A DNA stretch of 64,000 nucleotides from Aeromonas rivipollensis (GTDB lineage: Bacteria; Pseudomonadota; Gammaproteobacteria; Enterobacterales; Aeromonadaceae): NCBI RefSeq assembly GCF_037811135.1, contig NZ_CP149130.1:4145001-4209000 (forward strand). Reading direction: 5' to 3'. Each line of letters starts with the position of its first letter. Position 1 is the first letter of the stretch. The notes under the pieces are model-generated. The model did not search any database. It was not told the origin of the DNA and worked only from the letters and a program-made list of their open reading frames with translations. A program made the position numbers and the translations under genes. Shown piece by piece: positions 31,880 through 40,161 of the stretch.

Positions 31880-33589
31880 TTATCCCAGATCCTCGGCCAG
31901 CCTGAGCACCTCATCCACCGAGGTGATCCCCTCCCGGGCATAATCGAGCGCCGTCAGGGCCAGGGGCCTGTAGTGCTCGTGCTCGCGTGCCGCCCGGGCA
32001 AAGCCCTCCGCATCGTTGCGGCGCAGGGCATCCATCATGGGTTGATCCAGCTCCAGCAGCTCGTAGACCCCGATCCGGCCCGAATAACCGGTGAAGTTGC
32101 AGCTCTGGCAGCCACGCCCCTTGCGATAGAGGTGCTGGCCGGGTTCCTCGCCGGAGAGGACGGACAGCCAGGTGGCCTGCCCCTGGTCCGGCGCCGTCTC
32201 GCAGGCGCAGTGTTCACACAGCCGTCGCACCAGGCGCTGGGCCACCACGGCCCGCAGGGCGCTCGCCACCAGATAGCCTGGGGCCCCCATGTCGATGAGG
32301 CGCAGGGCGCTGGTGACGGCGTCATTGGTGTGCAATGTGGTCAGCACCAGATGGCCTGTGATGGCGCCGCGCAGGCCTATCTCCACCGTCTCGTTGTCCC
32401 GCATCTCCCCCACCAGCAGGATATCGGGATCCTGACGCAGGGTGGAACGCAGCACCTGGGAGAAGGTGAGGCCTATCTTGGGGTTGACCTGCACCTGGTT
32501 GACCCGCGGCAGCCGGTATTCCACCGGGTCTTCCACCGTGATGATCTTGTGGCTGGCCTGGTTGAGCTCGGAGAGGGCGCCGTAGAGCGTCGTGGTCTTG
32601 CCGCTGCCGGTGGGGCCCGTCACCAGTATCATGCCGTGGGGGCGCTTGAGCTGGCGCCGGAAGCGGCTCAGGATGGCCGGCGGCATGCCGGTTTCCGCCA
32701 GCGACAATATGCCGGAGGATTGGTCCAGCAGTCGCATCACCACGGATTCACCGTACTGTACCGGCATGGTGGACATACGCACATCCACGTCCCGGCCGCG
32801 CACCTTCATGGCGAAACGGCCATCCTGGGGCAGCCGCTTCTCGGAGATGTCGAGCCCGGCCACCAGCTTGAGGCGCAGCACCAGCGCCTGGGCGATGCGT
32901 ACCTCGTTCAGTATGTTTTCGTGCAGCACGCCGTCGATGCGCTGGCGGATGCGCAGCACCTTCTCGTCCGGCTCTATGTGGATGTCGGAGGCCCCCACCT
33001 GCACTGCGTCCTCGAACAGGGATCGCAGCAGCTTGGCCACGGTCGCCTCCCCCTCGTCACCGGCCCCGAGATTGCTGGAGCCCAGCTCGAAACCGGCGTC
33101 CTGATACTCTTCGTGCAGCTGCTCGGCGAAGCTCTCTATCTCCCGGGTGCGGCGATAGAGGCGGTCGAAATACTCCAGCAGCTGGCCTTCCCGCGCCACC
33201 GCCAGCACCATTTCGCGGGGGCTGAGCAGGGCGGCGATGGCATCCAGGGCGCTCAAGTCGGCGGGATCCGACATGGCCACTGTCACCTTGTTGTCGCTGA
33301 GGTTGACCGCCAGGGCGCGATAACGGCGGGCCTGCACCTCGGGCAACAGGGTCACGGCCGAGGCGTCTATGGTGAGGTTATTGAGATCGAAGAAGGGCAC
33401 GTCCAGCTGGCGGGCGAGGAACTGCAGCAGTTGCACCTCGCTGATGAAGCCGAGATCGATGAGGGTGGTCCCCAGCTTGCGCCCGGTCTGACGCTGCTGC
33501 TGCAGGGCGAGCTGCAACTGATCATCCGAGATGATCTGCTCCTGTACCAGCAGGTCGCCGAGGCGCATTTTCAGTCTGGGTTGTGCCAT
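31880..33589 (-). CDS. mshE: MSHA assembly ATPase MshE
   Basis: A GspE/PilB-type secretion ATPase of 569 aa that powers pilus polymerisation from the cytoplasmic face. It carries N-terminal GspE domains (MshEN type, which in Vibrio MshE binds c-di-GMP; RLGDLLVQEQIISDDQLQLALQ), Walker A GPTGSGKTTTLYGAL, Asp box and Walker B ILLVGEMRD, His box TLHTNDAV, and the tetracysteine zinc site (CEHCACE, CQSCNFTGY). The c-di-GMP-binding ability is inferred from the family. It is translated just upstream of mshG. Confidence 0.96.
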   Translation of the reverse strand: MAQPRLKMRLGDLLVQEQIISDDQLQLALQQQRQTGRKLGTTLIDLGFISEVQLLQFLARQLDVPFFDLNNLTIDASAVTLLPEVQARRYRALAVNLSDNKVTVAMSDPADLSALDAIAALLSPREMVLAVAREGQLLEYFDRLYRRTREIESFAEQLHEEYQDAGFELGSSNLGAGDEGEATVAKLLRSLFEDAVQVGASDIHIEPDEKVLRIRQRIDGVLHENILNEVRIAQALVLRLKLVAGLDISEKRLPQDGRFAMKVRGRDVDVRMSTMPVQYGESVVMRLLDQSSGILSLAETGMPPAILSRFRRQLKRPHGMILVTGPTGSGKTTTLYGALSELNQASHKIITVEDPVEYRLPRVNQVQVNPKIGLTFSQVLRSTLRQDPDILLVGEMRDNETVEIGLRGAITGHLVLTTLHTNDAVTSALRLIDMGAPGYLVASALRAVVAQRLVRRLCEHCACETAPDQGQATWLSVLSGEEPGQHLYRKGRGCQSCNFTGYSGRIGVYELLELDQPMMDALRRNDAEGFARAAREHEHYRPLALTALDYAREGITSVDEVLRLAEDLG

Positions 33590-33674
33590 TGTTGCTCCGA
33601 TTCCTGTGATTGCACGTCATTCAAAACTGTTGCCACATTCGATGGCGAATTGGGTACCAGAATCCGTCACCTCG

Positions 33675-33706
33675 TCCGATTACGCCGCTGCGCGGCTAAT
33701 CGAACC
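33675..33706. repeat. 32-bp palindromic repeat, copy 1
   Basis: TCCGATTACGCCGCTGCGCG then GCTAATCGAACC, a near-perfect hairpin (CGATTA...TAATCG with inner GCCGC/GCGGC). It is identical at 30 of 32 positions to 56894-56925. It lies in the 131-base gap between mshN and mshE. A dispersed REP-like element. Confidence 0.75.
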
Positions 33707-33720
33707 CAGGGGTTGTTGTG

Positions 33721-34881
33721 TCAAGGCGCCAGCTCGGCGATCCGTTGTTCCAGCCAGCGGGTCGATGCCTCGCCAAGATTCCCGTGCAATTGGGCATTGC
33801 CATAGGCATCCAGCGCCCGCTGGCGGTGGCCCTGACCATCCTCCGCCACCCCCAGCCCCAGCCACCAGCGCCCCTGGTCCGGCTGCTGGCGCAGCAGCTT
33901 GACGTAGAGCTCGGACGCCTGGGCCGGCTGGCCCAGCTCCTGGGCGAGCCCCGCCCAGGTGGCGTAATAGTCCAGATTGGCGGCCAGGTCCGGCTGATAG
34001 CCGGTGAGCCAGTCCAGCGCCTTCTGGCGATCGCCGCCGCTGATGGCCACCCGGGCCAGCAGCAGCCGCAGGTCGGCCTGCGCCGGATCCAGCCTGAGCC
34101 CCTCTTCCAGCACCTGGCTGGCCTCGGTCAGCCGACCCTCGCCGTAGAGCAGGCCCGCAAGCTGCTCGCGCGCCCCCTGATTGTGCGGATCATGGACCAG
34201 CACCTGGTAATAGTTGTCCTGGGCCTCCCGCATCTGGCCCTTGGCCATGGCGGTAGTCGCCTTGCGCTCGGCCAGGGCCGCCAGCTCGGGCTCGGAGAGA
34301 TCCACCGTCTCTATCTTCAGCACGCCGGGTTTGCGGGGAGCGGCGGCCGCCTCCTGGGGGGCCGCCTCCTGCTCTGCGGCCAGCTCGGCATAAAGATCCG
34401 GCTGCAACTCTTCGTCGCTCGGCGTGAGCTCATCCTCCGGCGGCGTCTCGGCCAGGGCCTCGGACGCCGGGGCCTCGTCGGCGAGCGCCTCGGTCGCGGA
34501 AGATCCCTCTGCCACCTCGGCAGGCGCGCTGGTCCTTGTCACTGCGGCCACTGGGGCGACATCCTGAGCGACAGCCCCGGAGGCGGCCCCCTGGGGCTCG
34601 GGGGGCGTGGCGACCACCTCGGTGGCAGAAGAGGCAGGCTGCGCCTGGCTCGCCGGGGCGAGCTCGGTCGTCGATTGAACCGTCGGCTGCGCCGTGCGCT
34701 GGCTCTGCTGCCAGTAGATCCAGGTGCGCCAGCCGAGGATGGCCAGCGCCAGGGTGCACAGCAGGGTCAGCACCAGCATCCACCACCCCTGCTGACGCAC
34801 CGGCGCCACATAGACGGCGGCGCCTTCGGATCCTGGCTGGCGTTGCTCCAGATCTTTCAGCATCTGATTGATCACGCTCAT
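33721..34881 (-). CDS. mshN: MSHA biogenesis protein MshN (TPR)
   Basis: A 386-aa bitopic inner-membrane protein: short cytoplasmic start (MSVINQMLKDLEQRQ), one transmembrane segment (about 34-54, WWMLVLTLLCTLALAILGW), a long Ala/Pro/Glu/Ser linker (about 65-170), then TPR-like repeats (AQDNYYQVLVHDPHNQGAREQLAGLLYGEGR, ASQVLEEGLRLDPAQADLRLLL). It likely bridges MshM or the inner platform to the secretin. ATG 34881 overlaps the mshM stop (ATGA). The repetitive linker resembles GspB/ExeB-like proteins. Confidence 0.9.
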   Translation of the reverse strand: MSVINQMLKDLEQRQPGSEGAAVYVAPVRQQGWWMLVLTLLCTLALAILGWRTWIYWQQSQRTAQPTVQSTTELAPASQAQPASSATEVVATPPEPQGAASGAVAQDVAPVAAVTRTSAPAEVAEGSSATEALADEAPASEALAETPPEDELTPSDEELQPDLYAELAAEQEAAPQEAAAAPRKPGVLKIETVDLSEPELAALAERKATTAMAKGQMREAQDNYYQVLVHDPHNQGAREQLAGLLYGEGRLTEASQVLEEGLRLDPAQADLRLLLARVAISGGDRQKALDWLTGYQPDLAANLDYYATWAGLAQELGQPAQASELYVKLLRQQPDQGRWWLGLGVAEDGQGHRQRALDAYGNAQLHGNLGEASTRWLEQRIAELAP

Positions 34882-35768
34882 GACCAGACTCCATAGGCCA
34901 GGGCAGTGCCCAGCAGCAGCAACAGGGGCCACCAGCGCACGAATGAGCCACCACGGGCGTCATCGGTATCGCGAATGGCGAGGCGCACCAAGGCGCTGTC
35001 GATCCGCCGAGTCCCGCGGCCGTAGGCCAGCATCAGGCACTTCTGGGCCAGCACGTTGATGAGCCGCGGAATGCCGCGGGATGCCCGCCACAGCAGGCGC
35101 AGGGCCAGACCGCCAAACAGCGTCGCCCCGCGATAACCCGAGACGTGCAGCCTGTGCTCCAGATAGGCCCGGGTTTCGTCGCACCGCAAGGGGCGCAGGC
35201 AGTAGGAGAAGCCGATGCGCTGGCGCAACTGGCGCAAGTGGGGCCGGGCCAGCCGGACATCCAGCTCGGGTTGGCCGAACAGCACTATTTGCAGCAGCTT
35301 GCTGGACTCGGTCTCCAGGTTGCCGAACAGGCGGATGGCCTCCAGTGTCTCGTCCGGCAGGGCCTGCGCCTCGTCGATCAGCACCACCACCCGGCTCCCC
35401 TGCTGGTGCAGGGCGATGAGGTGGCGATGGATGCGATCCGTGAGATCCAGCTCGCTGTCTCCCTGCACCGCCAGCCCCAGCTCCAGGGCCAGGGCGGTGC
35501 GCAGCTCACCCGGGGTGAGGTGGGGGTTGGGCAGCCAGGCCAGGCGCACCGGGCACACCTCGGAGCCGAGCTCGCTCAGCAGCTTGCGGCAGAGCAGTGT
35601 CTTGCCGGTGCCCACCTCGCCGGTCACCTTGATGAAACCCTCCCCCTGTGCCAGCGCCCAGTTCAGCACCTGCATGGCCTCCTCGTGGGGAGGCAGGCCG
35701 TAGTAGAAGCCGGTATTCGGGGTCAGGCCAAAGGGGGCCTCCTGCAAACCGAAATGGTTCAGGTACAT
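34878..35768 (-). CDS. mshM: MSHA biogenesis ATPase MshM (ExeA-like AAA)
   Basis: A 296-aa AAA-type ATPase of the ExeA/GspA family. It shows Walker A GEVGTGKTLLCRKL (about 45-58), Walker B VVVLIDEAQALPDETLEAI, sensor LLQIVLFGQPELD, and a single C-terminal transmembrane segment (WWPLLLLLGTALAYGVWS). With MshN it likely helps place or assemble the MshL secretin through peptidoglycan, by analogy with ExeAB. The start MYLNHFGLQEAPFGLTPNTGF is duplicated in degenerate form upstream. Confidence 0.93.
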   Translation of the reverse strand: MYLNHFGLQEAPFGLTPNTGFYYGLPPHEEAMQVLNWALAQGEGFIKVTGEVGTGKTLLCRKLLSELGSEVCPVRLAWLPNPHLTPGELRTALALELGLAVQGDSELDLTDRIHRHLIALHQQGSRVVVLIDEAQALPDETLEAIRLFGNLETESSKLLQIVLFGQPELDVRLARPHLRQLRQRIGFSYCLRPLRCDETRAYLEHRLHVSGYRGATLFGGLALRLLWRASRGIPRLINVLAQKCLMLAYGRGTRRIDSALVRLAIRDTDDARGGSFVRWWPLLLLLGTALAYGVWS

Positions 35769-35798
35769 GTCCCCTCCCAGTCCCCGTCACGGCCAACG

Positions 35799-35850
35799 CC
35801 GATCAGGCCGAAGGAGAACACCTGCAAAACAACATGGTTCAGGTACATGA
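35799..35850 (-). pseudogene. Degenerate echo of the mshM 5' end
   Basis: From 35848 on the minus strand the copy reads MYLNHVVLQVFSFGLIG, against MYLNHFGLQEAPFGLTP at mshM; 27 of 30 bases match around the start and about 17 of 23 further in. It lies 80 bases upstream of the real start, next to mshL. I interpret it as the start of a previous mshM allele. Confidence 0.75.
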
Positions 35851-35931
35851 GTCGTCACCGGCCCGGGGGCCTGTCGTGGCACCGAGCCACAGGCCGTATG
35901 GAACAAGGCCAATCGCATGCTGGTTCATGGC

Positions 35932-37611
35932 TTAGCCCTTGGGCGGATACCATTTGTCGAGCAGCTCGGAGGAGCGTTGCAGCTCCTTCTGCCAGGTGTC
36001 TTTCTCCACCACTGTCGGCTTGAGCAGGATCACCAGCTCGACCTTTTTGGTGCTCTCCCGGCGGTTGGTAAAGGCTTCGCCGACCCAGGGAATGTCCCCG
36101 AGCAGCGGCACCTTGCTGACGATCTCCTGCTTGTCGGTCTTCATCAGGCCGCCGATGACGATGATGTCGCCGTTGTTGGCCTGCACCACGGTATCCGATT
36201 CACGAATGGAGCTCTTGGCGAGCGGCAGCACCAGGGGATCCGCAGTGCCGACGTTGATGGTCTTGCTCTGCTCCTCGGTGTCGATGACGGAGGGGTGGAT
36301 GTGCAGCAGCACCCGGCCGGCCTCGTCGATCTGGGGGGTCACGTCCAGGGCGATGCCGGAGAAGAAGGGGGTCAGCTCCACGTTCGGCGTCACTATGGGC
36401 GCCGAGTTGCCCGAGGTGGTGGTAGTGGTCGAGGCGTTGGTGACGAAGTATTCGTCCGTCCCCACCTTGATCACCGCCTTCTGGTTGTTGGTGGCGGTGA
36501 CGCGCGGGCTCGAGAGGGTGTTCACGTCCCCCTGGGTCTTGAGCAGGCTGACCGCCACGTTGAAGTTGCCATCCGAGATGGTGAAACCGGCGCCGCCCCC
36601 CAGGGCCCTGAAGATCTGGTTGGGGGTCGAGGCGATGGGGCTGTCGAGCAGGGAGCCGCCCCCCGTGATGCCCTTGTTGCCGTCCCAGCTGGCGGAGAGA
36701 CCGCTCCAGTCCACCCCCTGCTCGTACCCCTCGTTGAGGGCCACTTCCAGGATCCGCGCCTCCAGCACCACCTGGCGCTTGAGGTGTTCACCGGACTGAT
36801 CCAGGAACTCGCGCACCGCCTTGAGCTCTTTCGGATAGGCACGCACAGTGATGAGCCCGGCCTGGGGACTGGTGATGACGGCCCGGCCCTCGCCTGTGCC
36901 TATCAGGGTCTGCAGGGCGTCTCGCAGATCGCTCCAGTAGTCGTTGTTGCTGTCCGTCTCGATCCGGGTGCCATTGCTGTTGTTGCTGTTGCCGTTGTCC
37001 CCGTTGGAGGAGCCGAGGTTGTTGTTGCCGTTGTTATTGTTGCCGCTGCTGTCGAAGTTGTTGTTGCCGTTATTGTTGTTGTCGTTGGCCGTCACCCCGC
37101 CGGTACTGACCGAGGTGCGGGAGAGGCCGCGGCGGGCCATCATCAGATAGTTGACCGGGATTGTCTCTGTGCGAAGGCCCGCCGGATAGACGTGAAACAC
37201 GTTGCCCTTGCGCTGCACATCGAAGCCGTACATGTCACCGACCGTGGCCAGCGCCTCCTGCAGGGTCACGTCTTTCAATTCCACCGAGATGGCACCGGCC
37301 ACCCCGGGATGGACGGCGACGCTGTAGCGGGAGCCCTTGAACAGGGAGCCGAAGAACTCCACCGCATCGACATCATGGGCCGCGATGCGCAGCCGTTTCT
37401 CCGGAACGGCCAGGGGCTGCTGGGGGCGATTGAGCTGCAGCAGTTCGCTCTGCACCGAGGGAGGCAGTGTGGTCAGCGGCGCGGTCGGGGTCTGCTCCTT
37501 CATGGCTTGCTTGAGGGCGTCTTTGGCCTGCACCGGTTCTGGGTGCTGATAGCTGGTACAAGCCGCCACCGCCAATGCGAGGGGAAGCAGACAGAAATGG
37601 TGTTTTTTCAT
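35932..37611 (-). CDS. mshL: MSHA secretin MshL
   Basis: The outer-membrane secretin through which the MSHA pilus emerges, 559 aa. It is a lipoprotein by its lipobox (LAVAAC, Cys18). The order is an N-terminal STN/N0-type domain (VEFFGSLFKGSRYSVAVHPGVAGAISVELKDVTLQEAL), an unusual Asn/Gly/Ser-only linker at about 176-216, an N1-like domain, then the secretin core (VTPQIDEAGRVLLHIHPSV, GDIIVIGGLMKT, VPLLGDIPWVGEAF). ATG 37611 gives a proper signal peptide; an upstream extension would bury it. The gene begins 71 bases after the mshK stop. Confidence 0.95.
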   Translation of the reverse strand: MKKHHFCLLPLALAVAACTSYQHPEPVQAKDALKQAMKEQTPTAPLTTLPPSVQSELLQLNRPQQPLAVPEKRLRIAAHDVDAVEFFGSLFKGSRYSVAVHPGVAGAISVELKDVTLQEALATVGDMYGFDVQRKGNVFHVYPAGLRTETIPVNYLMMARRGLSRTSVSTGGVTANDNNNNGNNNFDSSGNNNNGNNNLGSSNGDNGNSNNSNGTRIETDSNNDYWSDLRDALQTLIGTGEGRAVITSPQAGLITVRAYPKELKAVREFLDQSGEHLKRQVVLEARILEVALNEGYEQGVDWSGLSASWDGNKGITGGGSLLDSPIASTPNQIFRALGGGAGFTISDGNFNVAVSLLKTQGDVNTLSSPRVTATNNQKAVIKVGTDEYFVTNASTTTTTSGNSAPIVTPNVELTPFFSGIALDVTPQIDEAGRVLLHIHPSVIDTEEQSKTINVGTADPLVLPLAKSSIRESDTVVQANNGDIIVIGGLMKTDKQEIVSKVPLLGDIPWVGEAFTNRRESTKKVELVILLKPTVVEKDTWQKELQRSSELLDKWYPPKG

Positions 37612-37681
37612 GTTATTGGTGCACCTGACTCGCAATGAAACTCGACAAACCTGGCCCGCAGCATCCCGCGCGGAACCGACT

Positions 37682-37996
37682 TCACATCCGGATCTTGCTG
37701 CCAAACAGGGTCAGTGTCTGACGCTTGCCCGCCTTCTCCAGTACCACGGCATCGGCGCTGATGCCCACCAGCAGGAAACCGTCTATCCGCTGCCCCACCC
37801 GATAGCTCTGACCGTTGAGCACCGCCAGCGCCGGTCCGTTGCCCAGAATGACGCTCTGCAACCTGGGCAGACCGTCTCCCTTACTCGGGCTCGCCGCCGC
37901 GCCGCTGCCGGCCAGGGGAGCGGTCGGATCCTGCAACACCTCCGCCTGAGCCAGCGGGCCCAGCAGGCAGCACAACAATGTCAGCCACTTAGCCAC
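37682..37996 (-). CDS. mshK: MSHA biogenesis protein MshK
   Basis: A 104-aa periplasmic protein with a signal peptide (AKWLTLLCCLLGPLAQAEVLQDPTAPLAG) and a small beta-domain (LQSVILGNGPALAVLNGQSYRVGQRIDGFLLVGI) resembling the PilP/GspC homology fold. It probably connects the inner platform (MshJ) to the secretin. It starts with GTG 37996, overlapping the mshJ stop by 8 bases. Confidence 0.87.
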   Translation of the reverse strand: MAKWLTLLCCLLGPLAQAEVLQDPTAPLAGSGAAASPSKGDGLPRLQSVILGNGPALAVLNGQSYRVGQRIDGFLLVGISADAVVLEKAGKRQTLTLFGSKIRM

Positions 37997-38639
37997 GAAT
38001 GAACTCCTTGCTGGTGCTCAGGGTGTAGATTTCCATCTCCACCGCCGCCTTGGGGTACTCGACCACCCTGTAGTCGAACCCTTTCCAGTAGAAGTGGCGA
38101 GGCAGGGCCTCCAGCGCCTTCAGGTACTGGTAGACATCGAAATAGCCCCCCTCCAGCTGGAGCCGGATCCCGTGCTTGAACAGGTTGGCCTTCTGCTCGC
38201 CGGCCATCAGCGGCTCGGGCTTGAGGGAGGTGAGCGCCAGCATATGCAGGTTGGCGGAGCGAGACAACAAGGCTTCCAGCACGGCCGGCATCTCGTGGGC
38301 CGGGATCAGATCCACCGTCTGGGCCTTGAGCTCGGCGTCCAGCCGACCGAGGGACGCCTCCACGCCGGTCAGCTGCTGGCGCACCTGGGCATTCGGATCC
38401 CGCCCCAGCCGGGCCTGCTTGCCCTGATTCTCCAGGGTCAGGATCTCCAGATCCCGTTGCGCCGCCGTCAGCGCCTGCCGCTCCTGGCTCAGCCGGGTGT
38501 CGGCGGCATCCAGCCAGCCGTAGATCCCGGCCGCCCCCAGCAGAATGATGCCCGTCAGCAGGATCAAGACCCGCTCTCGCAGGCTGAGGGCGGCCACGCG
38601 CTGTGCCCAGGCCCGCCACTGTGCCGTCATCTCCATCAT
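37989..38639 (-). CDS. mshJ: MSHA biogenesis protein MshJ (PilO-like)
   Basis: A 216-aa bitopic inner-membrane protein: one N-terminal transmembrane segment (RVLILLTGIILLGAAGIYGWL), a coiled-coil region (about 45-105), then a PilO/GspM-like ferredoxin-fold domain (FKHGIRLQLEGGYFDVYQYLKALEALPRHFYWKG). It forms the inner alignment complex with the PilN-like protein upstream. The start overlaps that gene's stop (ATGA), and the end overlaps mshK. Confidence 0.9.
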   Translation of the reverse strand: MMEMTAQWRAWAQRVAALSLRERVLILLTGIILLGAAGIYGWLDAADTRLSQERQALTAAQRDLEILTLENQGKQARLGRDPNAQVRQQLTGVEASLGRLDAELKAQTVDLIPAHEMPAVLEALLSRSANLHMLALTSLKPEPLMAGEQKANLFKHGIRLQLEGGYFDVYQYLKALEALPRHFYWKGFDYRVVEYPKAAVEMEIYTLSTSKEFIRG

Positions 38640-39229
38640 GGGGTCTCCCGTGCTATGCCGCTGAGCTGGAAGGCCAGCTGGCCTGCCTTGTCCCGGCTCA
38701 GGGTCAGCTCGCCAAACTGCTTGCCCGCCAGGGACGGGGTCTGCTTGAAGCGGTTCACCCAGGCAGGCACATCCTGACTGCGCTCGGCCACCCCGGAGAG
38801 ATTGATGTGCCCGTCACTTATCTCGATCCGTTGCAGGGAGAGGCGGGCATCCCGCAGACGGGCCAGATCAGCCATCACGCTGGCGTAGCCCTGGGATTTT
38901 TGCAGGGAGAGGCTGCCGAGCTGGCGTATCAGCCCCTGCTTGGCAGTCAGCTCCTCACGCTTGTTGACCAGCTGCTGTTGCAGCTGACCGTCCGCCTGAT
39001 GACGCGCCAGGGCGGCATCGAGCCGTGATGCCTCACTGCGCTGCACATCGAGCAGCGCACGCACCTGGGCCAGCTCACGGTCGACGCCCCGCTGTTGCCA
39101 GCCATAGAAAAAGGTGGCCGCAACCAGCAGCAGCAGGCAGCCGCCCCAAACCAAGGCCATCTGATTGAGGCTGGCCCACAGGCGCCTTGGCCTGAATTCG
39201 GCGCCATAGAGGTTGATATGGTGTTTCAT
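38636..39229 (-). CDS. MSHA PilN-like alignment protein (MshI2 type)
   Basis: A 197-aa PilN-like protein with start MKHHINLYGAEFRPRRLWASL (the INL motif that docks PilN on PilM), one transmembrane segment (about 27-45) and a coiled coil (about 52-105), then a small alpha/beta domain. In some genomes it is fused to MshI or called mshI2; here it is a separate gene. It partners the PilM-like MshI, whose stop it overlaps by 4 bases. Confidence 0.85.
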   Translation of the reverse strand: MKHHINLYGAEFRPRRLWASLNQMALVWGGCLLLLVAATFFYGWQQRGVDRELAQVRALLDVQRSEASRLDAALARHQADGQLQQQLVNKREELTAKQGLIRQLGSLSLQKSQGYASVMADLARLRDARLSLQRIEISDGHINLSGVAERSQDVPAWVNRFKQTPSLAGKQFGELTLSRDKAGQLAFQLSGIARETP

Positions 39230-40092
39230 CCTTCGCTCCTGCCAAGGGCGGCCCCGTAAGCGGAGAGATACTCGACGCCAGCGAGCACCGCCTTGTTGGC
39301 CATGGCGGACACCGGGAAGCCGAACGCCTGCTCCAGGTGGCGCACCAGGGTGCCGATGAAGGGGGAGCCGATGGCGAGCTGCATCTGGCCCGGCTCAGGC
39401 AGCTTGAGCTGACCCGCCAGGTAGTCGAGGGAGCGCTGGATCTCCAGCGTCAGCCCGTCGAGCATCCCCTGATCGGGCTCATGGGCACCGGTGAGGCTGA
39501 CAAAGCCGCGCAGCGGGCGCGAGAAGCAGAGACCTCCCCGATAAAAGACCAGCAGTTGCAACTCCTGCCCCCTGGGCTGCCAGAGCAGCATGCGCACCGT
39601 CTGGTCCGCCTCGTAGAGGGCCGTCATGGCCAGCTCGTCGCTGACGATGGCATCCAGGGTCGCCACGCCGTTGACCGCGTCCGCCAGCTGCTGCACCCGG
39701 CTCTTGGGAACGCAGATCACGTTGATCCTCGGCCGGCCCGCAGGGGGAGTCGGCAGATCCACATAGTCCATGGCGAGCTGCAACACGGGTTCGTTGACGA
39801 AATCCTTGATGGCCCAGGGCAGGGCCCCCGCCATCTCGGCGTCGGGCACGGCGGGCTTGTCGATCTGGATCTGCTGATAAAGGCTGGCGGCCAGGGCCAC
39901 CCTCACCTTAGACTTGGCCAGGCCATGCTGGGCAAACAGCTCCCCCATGGCCTTGGGCCAGTCGTTAGGGCCATTGATGGCGCGACTGGTAAAGATGGGG
40001 ACGGGTTCCACACAAGCCAGCAGGATGCGATCGCTGGCCAACAGGAGTCCCACCTGATGGCTGGGGGGCGAACGTCGGAAAAGTGACTTCAT
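39226..40092 (-). CDS. mshI: MSHA biogenesis protein MshI (PilM-like)
   Basis: A 288-aa cytoplasmic actin-like protein of the PilM family. It opens MKSLFRRSPPSHQVGLLLASDRILLACV and carries a PilM-type core (ALPWAIKDFVNEPVLQLAMDYVDLP, FSRPLRGFVSLTG, GVEYLSAYGAALG). It should bind the N-terminal tail of the PilN-like protein at the inner face. It is the first gene of the minus-strand msh cluster in this window; its promoter must lie in the 69-base gap at 40093-40161, shared with the divergent PLP enzyme gene. Confidence 0.88.
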   Translation of the reverse strand: MKSLFRRSPPSHQVGLLLASDRILLACVEPVPIFTSRAINGPNDWPKAMGELFAQHGLAKSKVRVALAASLYQQIQIDKPAVPDAEMAGALPWAIKDFVNEPVLQLAMDYVDLPTPPAGRPRINVICVPKSRVQQLADAVNGVATLDAIVSDELAMTALYEADQTVRMLLWQPRGQELQLLVFYRGGLCFSRPLRGFVSLTGAHEPDQGMLDGLTLEIQRSLDYLAGQLKLPEPGQMQLAIGSPFIGTLVRHLEQAFGFPVSAMANKAVLAGVEYLSAYGAALGRSEG

Positions 40093-40161
40093 CGAGACCT
40101 GGACCTGGCTGCATGAAACGGACTAAACCTTAACATAAACAGGCCATTAGCCTCCATATTT

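Noticed and set aside
31562..33805. A 747-codon plus-strand open frame
   Set aside because: Antisense to mshE and mshG, both with intact family motifs.
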